Positions 43,057-53,207 of a DNA stretch of 64,000 bases are shown here, piece by piece. This DNA comes from Caulobacter sp. FWC2 (GTDB lineage Bacteria; Pseudomonadota; Alphaproteobacteria; Caulobacterales; Caulobacteraceae), in assembly GCF_002742625.1 (NCBI RefSeq), contig NZ_PEBF01000001.1, forward strand, positions 2,046,001-2,110,000. The letters are read 5' to 3'. The position numbers were made by a program, and so were the translations under genes. Positions within the stretch are counted from its first letter, which is position 1. Every line of letters starts with the position of its first letter. The notes under the pieces were generated by a model. That model was not told the origin of the DNA, searched no databases, and was given only the letters and a program-made list of their open reading frames with translations.

Positions 43057-43227
43057 TCAGAGCAGGCCCATCCACGCGATCGCATCGACGGTCTGGCCCT
43101 CGCTGAGTTTGAGAAACATGTCATGCAGACTGGCCTTCGGCTTCCATGCCCGGAGGCCGAACTGAGAGATCGGCTTTGTCTCGCTGATTGACCTGCGAAG
43201 CCGGCCATCGATTAGCGCGCTATTCAT
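43057..43227 (-). CDS. Small protein, unknown
   Basis: A 56-residue frame on the minus strand beginning at ATG 43227 with GGAGGCGACG directly upstream; the larger frame to 43338 lacks such a site. The product is basic, with a helical C-terminal half (SLHDMFLKLSEGQTVDAIAWM) and no membrane segment or known family. It converges on the LysR gene with one base between. Ribosome site and position support it being real, but there is no homology evidence. Confidence 0.4.
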   Translation of the reverse strand: MNSALIDGRLRRSISETKPISQFGLRAWKPKASLHDMFLKLSEGQTVDAIAWMGLL

Positions 43228-43297
43228 CGTCGCCTCCAGGCGTGGGAACATCGTGGAGGATGGCGCCCGGCAGCGGCCGCAAGAACGGCGAACCGGA

Positions 43298-43336
43298 GGA
43301 ATGGATTGTTCCGGGTTTCGGAACGCGAACCATTCC
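43298..43336. promoter_or_regulatory. Nested hairpin/operator before glutathione transferase
   Basis: The outer arms GGAATGG (43298-43304) and CCATTCC (43330-43336) enclose the inner arms GTTCCG (43308-43313) and CGGAAC (43319-43324) around a five-base loop. It lies 114 bases before the transferase start and 71 bases before the small minus-strand gene, with no T tract. A regulator binding site is more likely than a terminator. Confidence 0.45.
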
Positions 43337-43449
43337 ACTGCGCGGAATAGTGCCTTTCCTCCGTCGCGGCTTCAGCTCGTCCGGCGGAAGGAGTGTTCTT
43401 GGCTCACCGGATGGACGCCGTGTCCAGCCGCTCCGCAAAGGACACGACG

Positions 43450-44061
43450 ATGCGCCTCTATTACCACCCGCTGTCAGGCCACGCTCACCGAGCTCACCTG
43501 TTCCTGTCGCTGATCGGGGCGGACTTCGAACTGGTCGAGGTCGATCTGGTCGCGGGCGAACACAAGACGCCCGAATTCCTGAAGCTGAACCCCTTCGGCC
43601 AGGTGCCGGTGCTGGACGACGACGGCGTCATCGTCTCGGATTCCAACGGCATCATGGTCTATTTGGCGCGCAAGTTCGGCAAGACCGACTGGCTGCCGGA
43701 GGGCGCCATCGAGGCCGCCCAGGTGCAGCGCTGGCTGTCGGTGGCCGCTGGCGAGCTGGCCTATGGCGCGGCCGCCGCCCGCTTGATCACCGTGTTCGGA
43801 GCCAAGCGCGACGCCGATGAGGTCATTGGGCGCGGCGCCGCGTTGCTGACCACCCTGGACGGTCAGCTGGCCGGGCAGGCCTGGCTGGTCGCCGGCCGCC
43901 CGACGATCGCGGATGTGGCGCTCTACAGCTATACGGCCCGCGCGCCGGAGGGGAACGTCGATCTTCAACCCTACCCGGCCGTCCGCGCGTGGCTGGCGCG
44001 GGTCGAGGCCCTGCCGGGCTTCGTGCCGTTCCGCCAGACGCCTGTCGGCCTGGCGGCGTAA
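43450..44061 (+). CDS. Glutathione S-transferase family protein
   Basis: A 203-residue GST. The thioredoxin-fold N-terminus ([21 protein letters not shown]) and the [25 protein letters not shown] segment, with cis-Pro and the gamma-glutamyl-binding Ser-Asn, are clear. The helical C-terminal domain ends [13 protein letters not shown] 43450 follows AAAGGAC; the frame is open upstream but begins poorly. It probably forms an operon with the flavin/iron-sulfur fusion 24 bases later. GSTs conjugate or reduce electrophiles; substrate unknown. Confidence 0.9.
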   Translation: MRLYYHPLSGHAHRAHLFLSLIGADFELVEVDLVAGEHKTPEFLKLNPFGQVPVLDDDGVIVSDSNGIMVYLARKFGKTDWLPEGAIEAAQVQRWLSVAAGELAYGAAAARLITVFGAKRDADEVIGRGAALLTTLDGQLAGQAWLVAGRPTIADVALYSYTARAPEGNVDLQPYPAVRAWLARVEALPGFVPFRQTPVGLAA

Positions 44062-44085
44062 CGTCGAGCGCCGGGGAGCGGGCCC

Positions 44086-46134
44086 ATGACCACCATCGAC
44101 AAGCCCTCTCCCTGGCATCGCGGCGAGGTCGAGATCCAGCGCAGCGTCGGCGTCGAGGCGCGGATGGACGGCATTGGCAGTCGCGTCATCCGCGACTTCC
44201 TGCTGGACCAGCACCGCGCGTTCTTCCCGCAGCTGCCGTTCCTAGTGGTCGGAAGCGTCGATCCGACCGGCGCGCCCTGGGCGACGATCGTCGCCGGCCA
44301 GCCGGGCTTTGTCACCTCGCCTGATATCCACACCCTGGCGATCAAGGCAGTGCGCCAGTCCACCGATCCCGCCGACGCGGGCATGGAGGACGGCGATGCT
44401 GTCGGCCTGCTGGGCATCGAGCTGCATACCCGCCGCCGCAACCGCATGAACGGGACCGTGCGCCGTCAGGCCTACGGCTTCGACGTCACGGTGGGGCAGA
44501 GCTACGGAAACTGCCCGCAATACATCCAGCTGCGCGACTTCGCGGTGGTGGGCGACCCTGCCGCGCCCTATGCCGGCGAGGTCGAGACCTCCTCGGATCT
44601 GGACGCCGAGGCCCGCCGGGTAATGGGCGCCGCCGACGCCTTCTTCGTGGCGTCGTACAGTGATGAGAACGGCCGGCAGGTCGATATCTCGCACCGGGGC
44701 GGCAAGCCCGGCTTCGTGCGGATCGGCGAGGACGGCGTCCTGACCATCCCGGACTTCGCCGGCAACCTGTTCTTCAACACGCTGGGCAACATCCGGCTGA
44801 ACGGCAAGGCGGGGCTGGTCTTTGTCGACTTCTCGTCTGGTGACCTGCTGCAACTGACCGGCCAGGCCGAGGTCGTGCTGGACTCGCCGGAGATCGCGGC
44901 TTTCCAGGGCGCGGAGCGTCTATGGCGCGTGCGTCCGACCAAGATCGTCCGTCGTCGGAGTTTCCTGCCAGTGCGCTGGGTCGACCAGGCCAATGGGGCC
45001 TCGCCCAACGCCCTGATCACCGGCGACTGGGATGCGGTGGCGGCACGCCTCAAGGCCGCCGAGCTGGCCGGTCGCTGGCGGCGGTTCCGCGTCAGGAAGA
45101 TCACCCGCGAGAGCGCGACGATCCGGTCGTTCGAACTGGAGCCGGCCGACGGCGTGGCCGCCATCCCGCACCTGGCCGGCCAGCACCTTCCGATCCGCGT
45201 CCAGCTTCCGGGCGATCAGCGGCCCGTCATCCGCACCTACACCCTGTCGGTCGCGCCCTCGGATTCTTTCTACCGGATCAGCGTCAAGCGCGAGGGGGCG
45301 GTCTCTCGATACCTCCACGACCATGTGCGCGAGGGCGACCTGATCGAGGCCCGCGCCCCGGCCGGCGACTTCACCATCGACGCCAAGGAAAAGCGCCCGG
45401 CGGTGCTGCTGGCGGCCGGCGTCGGCATCACCCCGATGATCGCCATGGCCCGACATCTCCTGTTCGAAGGCTTCCGCACGCGCGGCATTCGGCCGACCTG
45501 GATCTTCCAGGCCGCGCGGACCAAGGCCGAGCGGGCGTTTGACGAGGAACTCTCGGCCTTGGTCGAGGCTGGGCAGGGGGCGATCCACCTGACGCGCATC
45601 CTCAGCAACACGGAGGGCGCGGACGGTGACGACTACGACCTGCTGGGACGGCTCGACATGGACGCCCTGCGCGCCGAGCTGCCGTTCGATGACTACGACT
45701 TCTATCTGTGCGGCCCACCGGCCTTCATGCAGGCGATCTATGACGGCTTGCGCGGCCTGAACGTCGCGGACAAGCGCATCCACGCCGAGGCGTTTGGTCC
45801 CGCGTCGCTGCAACGCACGCCGGACACCGGGTCCGCGCCTGCTAAGACCGTCCCGCCGCCGGCGACAAGCTCCAAGCCGGTGTTCTTCATGGAGTCCTCC
45901 AAGGAGGCCCGTTGGGAACCTGGCTCTGGCACGCTCCTGGAGCTGGCCGAGGCCCGCGGACTGCAGCCTGAGTTCAGCTGCCGAACCGGAAGTTGCGGTT
46001 CATGCAAGACCAGGGTGCTGCAAGGCGTTGTTTCCTATCTCACGCCGCCAACCGCTGCGGTCGCCGAGGACGAAGCGCTGATCTGCTGCGCCGTTCCGGC
46101 GGCCGAAGGCGAGACGCTGCATCTGGCCCTTTGA
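44086..46134 (+). CDS. PNPOx-like / ferredoxin reductase / 2Fe-2S fusion protein
   Basis: A 682-residue three-part redox protein. Residues 1 to about 330 are a pyridoxamine-phosphate-oxidase-like FMN-binding domain ([36 protein letters not shown] and [19 protein letters not shown]). Residues 335-590 are an FAD/NAD(P)H ferredoxin-reductase module (RTYTLSVAP for [22 protein letters not shown] and [12 protein letters not shown] for NAD). The last 90 residues form a plant-type 2Fe-2S domain, [14 protein letters not shown] with the last ligand in ICCAVP. Together this gives an NAD(P)H-to-FMN electron chain in one chain. Its DUF1348 and GST neighbours suggest detoxification; no substrate is known. 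Confidence 0.9.
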   Translation: MTTIDKPSPWHRGEVEIQRSVGVEARMDGIGSRVIRDFLLDQHRAFFPQLPFLVVGSVDPTGAPWATIVAGQPGFVTSPDIHTLAIKAVRQSTDPADAGMEDGDAVGLLGIELHTRRRNRMNGTVRRQAYGFDVTVGQSYGNCPQYIQLRDFAVVGDPAAPYAGEVETSSDLDAEARRVMGAADAFFVASYSDENGRQVDISHRGGKPGFVRIGEDGVLTIPDFAGNLFFNTLGNIRLNGKAGLVFVDFSSGDLLQLTGQAEVVLDSPEIAAFQGAERLWRVRPTKIVRRRSFLPVRWVDQANGASPNALITGDWDAVAARLKAAELAGRWRRFRVRKITRESATIRSFELEPADGVAAIPHLAGQHLPIRVQLPGDQRPVIRTYTLSVAPSDSFYRISVKREGAVSRYLHDHVREGDLIEARAPAGDFTIDAKEKRPAVLLAAGVGITPMIAMARHLLFEGFRTRGIRPTWIFQAARTKAERAFDEELSALVEAGQGAIHLTRILSNTEGADGDDYDLLGRLDMDALRAELPFDDYDFYLCGPPAFMQAIYDGLRGLNVADKRIHAEAFGPASLQRTPDTGSAPAKTVPPPATSSKPVFFMESSKEARWEPGSGTLLELAEARGLQPEFSCRTGSCGSCKTRVLQGVVSYLTPPTAAVAEDEALICCAVPAAEGETLHLAL

Positions 46135-46150
46135 TCCCAAGGAGAAACCC

Positions 46151-46615
46151 ATGTCCCGTCCGCCGCTGCCCCCGTTCACCCGCGAAACCGCCATCGAGAA
46201 GGTCCGCCTGGCCGAGGATGGCTGGAATAGCCGCGACGCCGCCAAGGTCGCCCTGGCCTATACGACCGACACACACTGGCGGAACCGCGCCGAGTTCCTG
46301 ATCGGCCGTGATCAGGCCCAGGCCTTCCTGGAGCGCAAGTGGGTCAAGGAGCTGGACTATCGGTTGATCAAGGAGCTTTGGGCGTTCGAGGGCAATCGCA
46401 TCGCCGTCCGCTACGCCTACGAATATCACGACGACAGCGGCAACTGGTTCCGCGCCTACGGCAACGAGAACTGGGAGTTCGACGCCGACGGCCTGATGCG
46501 CAACCGCCACGCCAGCATCAACGAGCAGCCGATCGCCGAGGCTGACCGCAAGTTCCACTGGCCGCTGGGCCGGCGGCCTGACGATCATCCCGGCCTGAGC
46601 GACTTCGGCTTCTGA
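46151..46615 (+). CDS. DUF1348 protein (NTF2-like fold)
   Basis: A 154-residue cytoplasmic protein. [33 protein letters not shown] and [20 protein letters not shown] are typical of DUF1348, a SnoaL/NTF2-like family of unknown function. ATG 46151 follows AAGGAG. It lies 16 bases after the fusion protein, so GST, fusion and DUF1348 form one operon. Such proteins often accompany redox enzymes. Confidence 0.9.
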   Translation: MSRPPLPPFTRETAIEKVRLAEDGWNSRDAAKVALAYTTDTHWRNRAEFLIGRDQAQAFLERKWVKELDYRLIKELWAFEGNRIAVRYAYEYHDDSGNWFRAYGNENWEFDADGLMRNRHASINEQPIAEADRKFHWPLGRRPDDHPGLSDFGF

Positions 46616-46671
46616 CCGCGCTCTTCCAGATCATAACCCGTCTCGGGCCAAGCCCCGAGCCGCGGCGCTCG

Positions 46672-47568
46672 CTAGGCTTCGTCGAGCAGGGCCAGGACAT
46701 TGGCCAGGGTGGGGGCGAAATCGTCACGCCGCCAGGCCAGGCCCGTCTCCAGCATCGGCGCCGCGCCGGCCAGAGGGACGTAGCGGACGCCCGCCCGCGC
46801 CAGGTTGCGCAGCGAGGCCGGCACGAGGGCGATCCCCAGGCCGCTGGAGACCAGGCTGATGATGGTCTGCATCTGGATCGCCTCCTGGACGATCCGCGCC
46901 GTTCCGCCCAGCGAGGCGAAATAGCCGGTAACCAGGTCATGGAAGGCCGGGGCCACGTGCTTGGGAAACAGGATCAGCGGCGAGGCCAGGACCTCGGCGC
47001 TGGAGAGCTCGGTCTCGCGGGCGATGCGGCCGTCCTCGATCCAGGCGCTGGGCACGGCGGCGACCAGAGGCTCGCGCAACAGCCGGCGATAGGCGAGGGC
47101 CGGCGGCAGGGGATGATCGGCGGGCGGGATGATGATGCCGGCATGGCGTTCGCCGCTGACGATGGCCGGGATCTGCACGTCGCTGGTGGCCTCGAACAGG
47201 CGGATCTCGACGTCCGGATAGGCCTGGGAGTAGCGCCGCACCAGCGAGGGCAGGACGCTGTAGTCGGCCGTGCTGACGAACGACAGGGCCAGATAGCCGG
47301 TCTGACCATCGCGCATCCGCTGGGCCAGGGCGGGCAGACCGTCCAGCGCCGCCAGAGTTTCATGCACGTACGGTAGCCACTGCTCGCCCAGGGCGGTCAG
47401 GCGAACGCTGCGTTTGGTGCGCTCGAACAGCGGCGCGCCCAGGTCGCGCTCCAGGCTCATGATCGATTGGCTGAGTGGCGGCTGGGTCATGCCCAGCCGC
47501 TCGGCGGCGCGGCCGAAGTGGAGGGTCTGGGCCACGGCCACGAAGTGGCGGAGCGGGCGAGCGTCCAT
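46672..47568 (-). CDS. LysR-family transcriptional regulator
   Basis: A 298-residue LysR regulator. The helix-turn-helix is FGRAAERLGMTQPPLSQSIMSLE near residues 16-38, followed by a typical effector-binding domain (LAQRMRDGQTGYLALSFVSTADYSVLPSLV). It is divergent from ilvD across 95 bases and converges on the DUF1348 operon. The DNA-binding half is close in kind to the LysR at 6684, but the rest differs. Target could be ilvD, itself, or neither. Confidence 0.92.
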   Translation of the reverse strand: MDARPLRHFVAVAQTLHFGRAAERLGMTQPPLSQSIMSLERDLGAPLFERTKRSVRLTALGEQWLPYVHETLAALDGLPALAQRMRDGQTGYLALSFVSTADYSVLPSLVRRYSQAYPDVEIRLFEATSDVQIPAIVSGERHAGIIIPPADHPLPPALAYRRLLREPLVAAVPSAWIEDGRIARETELSSAEVLASPLILFPKHVAPAFHDLVTGYFASLGGTARIVQEAIQMQTIISLVSSGLGIALVPASLRNLARAGVRYVPLAGAAPMLETGLAWRRDDFAPTLANVLALLDEA

Positions 47569-47572
47569 TGAT

Positions 47573-47616
47573 ATTCTCAGTGACCTAATGATGCTGAACT
47601 AATATATTTTGAGAGT
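47573..47616. promoter_or_regulatory. AT-rich promoter region with inverted repeat (LysR/ilvD)
   Basis: The arms ATTCTCA (47573-47579) and TGAGAGT (47610-47616) flank an AT-rich stretch including TAATATATTTT that is unlike the GC-rich surroundings. One base in seven mismatches. It lies between divergent LysR and ilvD, 48 bases before the ilvD start. Confidence 0.35.
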
Positions 47617-47663
47617 GGGTGAAACGGCCTTAAATAACCCCATCGCCGACATTGAGATTTGCC

Positions 47664-49511
47664 ATGCCTCCCTATCGCTCACGCACCTCGACCCACGGCC
47701 GCAACATGGCGGGGGCCCGCGGCCTCTGGCGCGCGACGGGCATGAAGGACGAGGACTTCGGCAAGCCGATCATCGCGGTGGCCAACAGCTTCACCCAGTT
47801 CGTCCCGGGCCACGTGCACCTGAAGGACCTGGGCCAGCTGGTCGCCCGCGAGATCGAGGCGGCCGGCGGCGTGGCCAAGGAGTTCAACACCATCGCCGTC
47901 GACGACGGCATCGCCATGGGGCACGGCGGGATGCTGTACTCGCTGCCCAGTCGGGAGCTGATCGCCGACAGCGTAGAGTACATGGTCAACGCTCACTGCG
48001 CCGACGCCATTGTCTGCATCTCCAACTGCGACAAGATCACGCCGGGCATGCTGATGGCCGCCATGCGCCTCAACATCCCGGTGGTCTTCGTCTCCGGCGG
48101 CCCGATGGAGGCCGGCAAGGTGCGGGTGAAGGGTGAGATCCGCGCCCTGGACCTGGTCGACGCTATGGTCGTGGCCGCCGACGACAAGTATACCGACGAG
48201 GAAGTCACCGCGATCGAGAAGGCCGCTTGCCCCACCTGCGGTTCGTGCTCGGGGATGTTCACCGCCAACTCGATGAACTGCCTGACCGAGGCCCTGGGTC
48301 TGTCTTTGCCGGGCAACGGCTCGGTCCTGGCCACTCACGCCGATCGCGAGGCCCTGTTCAAGGAGGCCGGCCGCCTGGTCGTCGACCTCTGCCAGCGCTG
48401 GTACGAGCAGGACGATCCCACGGCGCTGCCGCGCGGCATCGCCACGCGGGCGGCGTTCGAGAACGCCATGAGCCTGGACATCGCCATGGGCGGCTCGACC
48501 AACACCGTGCTGCACCTGCTGGCGGCCGCCCAGGAAGGCGGGGTCGACTTCAAGATGGAAGACATCGACCGTCTGTCGCGCCGCGTGCCGTGCCTCTCGA
48601 AGGTGGCCCCGGCCAAGGCCGACGTGCACATGGAGGACGTCCACCGCGCCGGCGGCGTCATGGCCATCCTGGGCGAACTGGAGCGCGGCGGCCTGATCGA
48701 CACGACCCAGCCGACCGTCCACGCCACGACCATGGCCGAGGCGCTGGCGCGCTGGGACATCGGCCGCACCAACAGCGCGACCGCCCACGAGCTCTTCCGC
48801 GCCGCGCCGGGCGGCAAGCCGACCCAGATCGCCTTCAGCCAGGCCGCTCGCTGGGAGAGCCTGGACCTGGACCGCGAGAAGGGCGTCATCCGCTCGGTCG
48901 AGCATCCGTTCTCGAAGGACGGCGGCCTGGCTGTTCTGTTCGGCAACCTGGCCCCCGAGGGCTGCATCGTGAAGACGGCCGGGGTCGACGACTCCATCCT
49001 GACTTTCCGGGGGACGGCCCGCGTCTATGAGAGCCAGGAGGCCGCGGTCAGCGGCATCCTGGGCGGTCAGGTCAAGGCCGGCGAGGTCGTGGTCATCCGC
49101 TACGAAGGTCCCAAGGGCGGGCCGGGCATGCAGGAGATGCTGTACCCGACCACCTATCTGAAATCGAAGGGCCTGGGCGCGGCCTGCGCCCTGATCACCG
49201 ACGGTCGCTTCTCGGGCGGCACCTCGGGTCTGTCGATCGGCCACGTCTCGCCGGAAGCGGGCGAGGGCGGCTTGATCGCCCTGGTCGAGACCGGCGACTC
49301 GATCCTGATCGACATCCCCAATCGCGGCATCACGCTTGAGGTGTCGGACGCCGTCATCGCCGAGCGCCGCGAGGCTCAGCTGGCTCGGGGCGCCAAGGCC
49401 TGGAAGCCCCTGGACCGCAAGCGCGAGGTCAGCCCGGCCTTGCGCGCCTACGCCGCCATGACCACCAACGCCGCCCGCGGCGCGGTGCGTGACGTGAGCC
49501 AGGTCGAGTAG
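47664..49511 (+). CDS. ilvD: Dihydroxy-acid dehydratase
   Basis: A 615-residue enzyme of branched-chain amino acid synthesis, converting 2,3-dihydroxy-isovalerate and -methylvalerate to the 2-oxo acids. The N-terminus [22 protein letters not shown] is that of the long enterobacterial-type IlvD. Iron-sulfur ligands lie in [11 protein letters not shown] and [37 protein letters not shown] and [14 protein letters not shown] are further signatures. The 616-residue E. coli enzyme has the same length. It could be read as an Edd/sugar-acid dehydratase relative, but the N-terminal and cysteine patterns favour IlvD. ATG 47664 is chosen; an in-frame TTG lies at 47652. Confidence 0.95.
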   Translation: MPPYRSRTSTHGRNMAGARGLWRATGMKDEDFGKPIIAVANSFTQFVPGHVHLKDLGQLVAREIEAAGGVAKEFNTIAVDDGIAMGHGGMLYSLPSRELIADSVEYMVNAHCADAIVCISNCDKITPGMLMAAMRLNIPVVFVSGGPMEAGKVRVKGEIRALDLVDAMVVAADDKYTDEEVTAIEKAACPTCGSCSGMFTANSMNCLTEALGLSLPGNGSVLATHADREALFKEAGRLVVDLCQRWYEQDDPTALPRGIATRAAFENAMSLDIAMGGSTNTVLHLLAAAQEGGVDFKMEDIDRLSRRVPCLSKVAPAKADVHMEDVHRAGGVMAILGELERGGLIDTTQPTVHATTMAEALARWDIGRTNSATAHELFRAAPGGKPTQIAFSQAARWESLDLDREKGVIRSVEHPFSKDGGLAVLFGNLAPEGCIVKTAGVDDSILTFRGTARVYESQEAAVSGILGGQVKAGEVVVIRYEGPKGGPGMQEMLYPTTYLKSKGLGAACALITDGRFSGGTSGLSIGHVSPEAGEGGLIALVETGDSILIDIPNRGITLEVSDAVIAERREAQLARGAKAWKPLDRKREVSPALRAYAAMTTNAARGAVRDVSQVE

Positions 49512-49520
49512 AGCCAAAGG

Positions 49521-50468
49521 CTAGAGCTGGGCCGCTGCTTCCCGGCAGAGGTCCAGCAGCCAGCCATTGGGCGAGTCCGCCGCGTCGCTGGCGCGCAGCA
49601 CCGCGCCGAACGGCATGGGGGGCGGGGCGTTCGGCGGTTCGACCATGAACACCTTGCCGCGATCGGCGGCCAGCTGGGCCAGGCGCCGGGGCAGGATGCA
49701 GGTCATGTCCGAGCGGCCGACCATGTTCATGGCGCTGAACGAGTCCTGCACGGTGAACGGCTGATAGGGGTTGTCGCCCAGGGCGTAGGTGTCGCCCCAT
49801 GAGGTCACGCGCCGCAGGCCCAGGTGCCCGGCCGAGGTGCGGTCGGGATCGTCGTTGCCGCCGCCCGAGACGCCCAGGCGCGGCAGGCGGGCCAGGGTGT
49901 CGTAGTCGACGCCGCTCGCGACCATCGGGTGGTCGGCGCGCAGCACCCACACGCCGGTCTCCTCGAACAACGGACTGTAGGAAAACCGTCCCGGGATCGC
50001 CTCGAAGCAGCCGACGACCATGTCGAGGCGACCAGTGTCGAGGTCCTCGGTCATGCCGGCATAGAGGTTGTGGAAGTGGATCTGAACGTTCGGCGCGCTG
50101 GCGATCACCCGCTCGGCGATCAAAGGGCCCAGGACGTAGGAAATATAGGTCCCGGCAGCGATGTTGAAGGTGTGCGTATCGACCGCCGGATCGAACCGAT
50201 GGTTGGTGACGGCGCTCTCCAGCAGCTTCAGGGCGGTGCGCGCGGTTTCGGCGATCTCCAGCGCGCGCGGCGTCGGGCGCAGTCCCGTCTGGCCGCGTAC
50301 AAAGAGGTCGTCGCCGACCATTTCGCGCAGGCGGCGCAGCGAATGGCTCACTGCCGATTGCGAGAGGCCCAGGCGCTCGCCGGCGCGCGTGGCGTTCTTC
50401 TCTTCCAGCAGGGTGACGAACACCCGGAAGAGGTTGAGGTCGGCGGTTCTGAAATTAATGGCATTCAT
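49521..50468 (-). CDS. LysR-family regulator of the efflux operon
   Basis: A 315-residue LysR protein of the NodD/NahR type (NLFRVFVTLLEEKNATRAGERLGLSQSAVSHSLRRLREMVGDDLFVRGQTGLRPTPRA). The C-terminal domain is typical. It is divergent from the EmrA-type gene, and an inverted repeat lies just before its start codon, so it very likely controls that efflux operon and itself. Many such regulators respond to aromatic ligands, which fits a drug or aromatic-acid pump. Confidence 0.92.
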   Translation of the reverse strand: MNAINFRTADLNLFRVFVTLLEEKNATRAGERLGLSQSAVSHSLRRLREMVGDDLFVRGQTGLRPTPRALEIAETARTALKLLESAVTNHRFDPAVDTHTFNIAAGTYISYVLGPLIAERVIASAPNVQIHFHNLYAGMTEDLDTGRLDMVVGCFEAIPGRFSYSPLFEETGVWVLRADHPMVASGVDYDTLARLPRLGVSGGGNDDPDRTSAGHLGLRRVTSWGDTYALGDNPYQPFTVQDSFSAMNMVGRSDMTCILPRRLAQLAADRGKVFMVEPPNAPPPMPFGAVLRASDAADSPNGWLLDLCREAAAQL

Positions 50469-50470
50469 GG

Positions 50471-50504
50471 CTGTCGTGAAGACATATCATTTCTCTCATG
50501 ACAG
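50471..50504. promoter_or_regulatory. Inverted repeat, likely LysR operator
   Basis: CTGTCGTGA (50471-50479) and TCATGACAG (50496-50504) are inverted arms with eight of nine positions pairing and a 16-base centre. It starts three bases upstream of the LysR ATG and about 86 bases before the efflux gene, the usual position for a LysR target that also gives autoregulation. Confidence 0.6.
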
Positions 50505-50589
50505 GCCGAGCCCTATCTGAGGGCCAAGGTTCGCGAGCCGAACGAACCTCAACGATTCCCCAAAAACCTATCGAGACGTGGAGCAGCGC

Positions 50590-51672
50590 GTGAGCGACGC
50601 TGAAGGTTACGACGCCATTGCCGAGGCCGAGGTCGGCGCGGCCAACAGGCGGCGCGAGAAGACCCTGGGCCAGCGGCTGCGCTGGCCGCTGATGATTGGC
50701 GTGCCGCTGGTCGTGCTCGCGGGCATTGGTGTTTTCGTGGTGCTGACGGGCGGCAAGTCCGAGACCACCGACAACGCCTACGTCCAGTCCAGCCGCACCG
50801 GCATTTCCACCAGCATCGACGGCCGCGTGGTCGAGATCGACGTCCAGGAGAACCAGCGTGTGGCCAAGGGGCAGGTGCTGTTCCGCCTCGACCCGGCCGA
50901 CTACCAGGTGGCGGTGTCACAGGCCGAGGCCGCCCTGGCCCAGGCTCGCTTCGACGTCCAGGGCAAGCGCGCGGTCTATAACCAACGCCTGGCCGATCTG
51001 GCCGCCGTGCAGGAGACCGCCGGCTATGCCCAGCGCGAGGCCGCTCGCCAGCGCGATCTCGCCGCCGCCGGCGTCGCCACCAAGGCGCAAGCGGACGAGG
51101 CTCGCCACGCCGCCGACCAGGCCCAGCGTCAGGTCGCCGTCGTCCAGCAGCAGATCGCGACGGCCCTGGCCGACCTCGGCGGTCGCGCTGACCTCGCCAC
51201 CGAGCAGCAGCCCGGCGTGCTGGAGGCGTCCGCCAAGCTGGAGCGCGCCAAGCTGGATCGCTCATATGCCGCGGTGGTCGCCCCGACCGACGGCGTCATC
51301 GCCAAGGTCGAGCAACTGCAGGTCGGCCAGCGCGTCGAGGCGTCCAGGCCTTTGTTCTTCCTGATCTCGGGCAAGCCCTGGATCGAGGCCAACTTCAAGG
51401 AAGACCAACTGGCCCATATGCGAGTCGGCCAGCCGGCGACGATCAAGGTCGACGCCTACGACAAGCCGCTAAAGGCCCATGTCGCCAGCTTCAGTCCTGG
51501 CACCGGCGCCAGCTTCGCGCTGCTGCCGGCCGAGAACGCCACGGGCAACTGGGTCAAGGTCGTCCAACGTGTGCCCGTGCGCCTGACCCTGGACCAGGCA
51601 GCGCCGAGCAATCTCAGCGCTGGTCTCAGCGCCAAGGCGACCGTGGACATTCGTTCGGGCAAGCACGGATGA
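50590..51672 (+). CDS. EmrA/HlyD-type membrane fusion protein
   Basis: A 360-residue periplasmic adaptor of a tripartite efflux pump. One transmembrane segment lies at about residues 28-50 (LMIGVPLVVLAGIGVFVVL). A biotinyl-lipoyl half follows (ETTDNAYVQSSRTGISTSIDGRVVEIDVQENQRVAKGQVLFRLDPADYQ), then a long coiled-coil hairpin, then the second lipoyl half (SYAAVVAPTDGVIAKVEQLQVGQ). GTG 50590 follows GGAGC; GTG 50578 is an alternative. It overlaps the EmrB gene by four bases. EmrAB pumps export hydrophobic, acidic drugs. Confidence 0.92.
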   Translation: MSDAEGYDAIAEAEVGAANRRREKTLGQRLRWPLMIGVPLVVLAGIGVFVVLTGGKSETTDNAYVQSSRTGISTSIDGRVVEIDVQENQRVAKGQVLFRLDPADYQVAVSQAEAALAQARFDVQGKRAVYNQRLADLAAVQETAGYAQREAARQRDLAAAGVATKAQADEARHAADQAQRQVAVVQQQIATALADLGGRADLATEQQPGVLEASAKLERAKLDRSYAAVVAPTDGVIAKVEQLQVGQRVEASRPLFFLISGKPWIEANFKEDQLAHMRVGQPATIKVDAYDKPLKAHVASFSPGTGASFALLPAENATGNWVKVVQRVPVRLTLDQAAPSNLSAGLSAKATVDIRSGKHG

Positions 51673-53207
51673 CTCCCAAGGCGCTCCAGGAAGGGCGCGC
51701 CCGCGACGTCGCCAATCGCACGCCGATCACCATCTCGGTGATGCTGGCGACGATCATGATCTCGCTGGACACCACGATCGCCAACGTCGCCTTGCCGCAC
51801 ATCCAGGGCAGCGTCTCGGCCTCGACCGACCAGATCACCTGGGTGTTGACCTCCTACATCGTGGCCTCGACGATCATGACGCCGCTGACCGGCTTCCTGA
51901 CGGAGCGGATGGGCCGCAAGATGGTGTTGATCGTCTCGATCATCGGCTTCACCGCCGCCTCGATGCTGTGCGGCGTGGCCCAGAACCTGGTCGAGATCGT
52001 GCTGTTCCGCCTGCTGCAAGGCCTGTTTGGAGCCGCGCTGATCCCGTTGTCCCAGGCCGTGCTGCTGGACATCAATCCGCCCGAGCGCCACGGCCAGGCC
52101 ATGGCCGTGTGGGGCGCCGGCGCGGTGCTGGGTCCGCTGCTGGGGCCCGGCCTGGGCGGTTGGCTGACCGACAATCTCGACTGGCGGTGGGTGTTCTTCA
52201 TCAACCTGCCGATCGGCATCCTGGCCTTCTGCGGCGTGTTCTTCTTCCTGTCCGAGAAGAAGAGTAGCGAGAAGCGCAAGTTCGACACCTTGGGCTTCCT
52301 GGCTCTGGCCATCGCCATCGGCGCCTTCCAGCTGATGCTGGACCGAGGTCCGAGCCAGGACTGGTTCGGCTCGCGCGAGATCTGGGTCGAGCTGATCGTC
52401 GCCGTCATCGCGCTGTGGGTGTTCGGCGTGCAACTGGCCACGGCCGAGAAGCCGTTCGTGGCGCGTGAGCTGCTGGCCGACGGCAACTTCATCACCTGCT
52501 GCCTGTTCGGCTTCTTCATCGGCATTCTGCTCTACAGCACCCTGGCCCTGCTGCCGCCGCTGATGCAGACCCTGCTGGGCTATCCGGTCGCCTTCACGGG
52601 CCTGGTGTCCATGCCGCGCGGCCTGGGCTCGTTCATCGCCATGTTCGCGGTGGGTCAGCTGATGGGCTGGATGAACATCAAGCTGCTGCTCAGCATCGGC
52701 CTGGCGATCAGCGCGCTCTCGCTCTGGCAGATGAGCCACTACAATCTGCAGATGGACACGACCCTGCTCGTGACCTCGGGCTTCCTGTCGGGCGTCGGCA
52801 CGGGCCTGATCTTCGTGCCGCTCAGCACCATCGCCTTCGCCAAGGTCATGCCGCAGCACCGGGCGGAAGGCGCGGGTCTCTTCACCCTGATCCGCAACAT
52901 CGGCTCGGCGGCGGGAATCTCGATCATGCAGGCCCTGTTCGTCAGCGGCATCGAGAAGCACCACGCGGTGCTGGTCGAGCACGCCCGGCCCGACAACCCG
53001 CTGTACCAGGCCTACGCCCCGAACGTGTTCTCGACCGAGGCCGCCATGGCCGCGTTCAACGGCGTCATCGGTCGGCAGGCGGCGATGCTGTCCTATCTCG
53101 ACGACTTCCGGCTGATGCTGGTGATCACCATCGCCTGCGCGCCGCTCATCCTTCTCATGCGTACCCCGAAGCCCGGGGCGAAGGCCGCCAATGTCTCCGA
53201 CCACTAA
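51669..53207 (+). CDS. EmrB/DHA2-type MFS drug efflux transporter
   Basis: A 512-residue inner-membrane drug:H+ antiporter of the 14-helix DHA2 group. The signature segments are LDTTIANVALPHIQG in helix 1, LTSYIVASTIMTPLTGFL, and RLLQGLFGAALIPLSQAV; WVFFINLPIGI is typical of EmrB. It overlaps the adaptor before and the outer-membrane component after (17 bases), giving a compact EmrA-EmrB-outer membrane operon. Confidence 0.94.
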   Translation: MTPKALQEGRARDVANRTPITISVMLATIMISLDTTIANVALPHIQGSVSASTDQITWVLTSYIVASTIMTPLTGFLTERMGRKMVLIVSIIGFTAASMLCGVAQNLVEIVLFRLLQGLFGAALIPLSQAVLLDINPPERHGQAMAVWGAGAVLGPLLGPGLGGWLTDNLDWRWVFFINLPIGILAFCGVFFFLSEKKSSEKRKFDTLGFLALAIAIGAFQLMLDRGPSQDWFGSREIWVELIVAVIALWVFGVQLATAEKPFVARELLADGNFITCCLFGFFIGILLYSTLALLPPLMQTLLGYPVAFTGLVSMPRGLGSFIAMFAVGQLMGWMNIKLLLSIGLAISALSLWQMSHYNLQMDTTLLVTSGFLSGVGTGLIFVPLSTIAFAKVMPQHRAEGAGLFTLIRNIGSAAGISIMQALFVSGIEKHHAVLVEHARPDNPLYQAYAPNVFSTEAAMAAFNGVIGRQAAMLSYLDDFRLMLVITIACAPLILLMRTPKPGAKAANVSDH

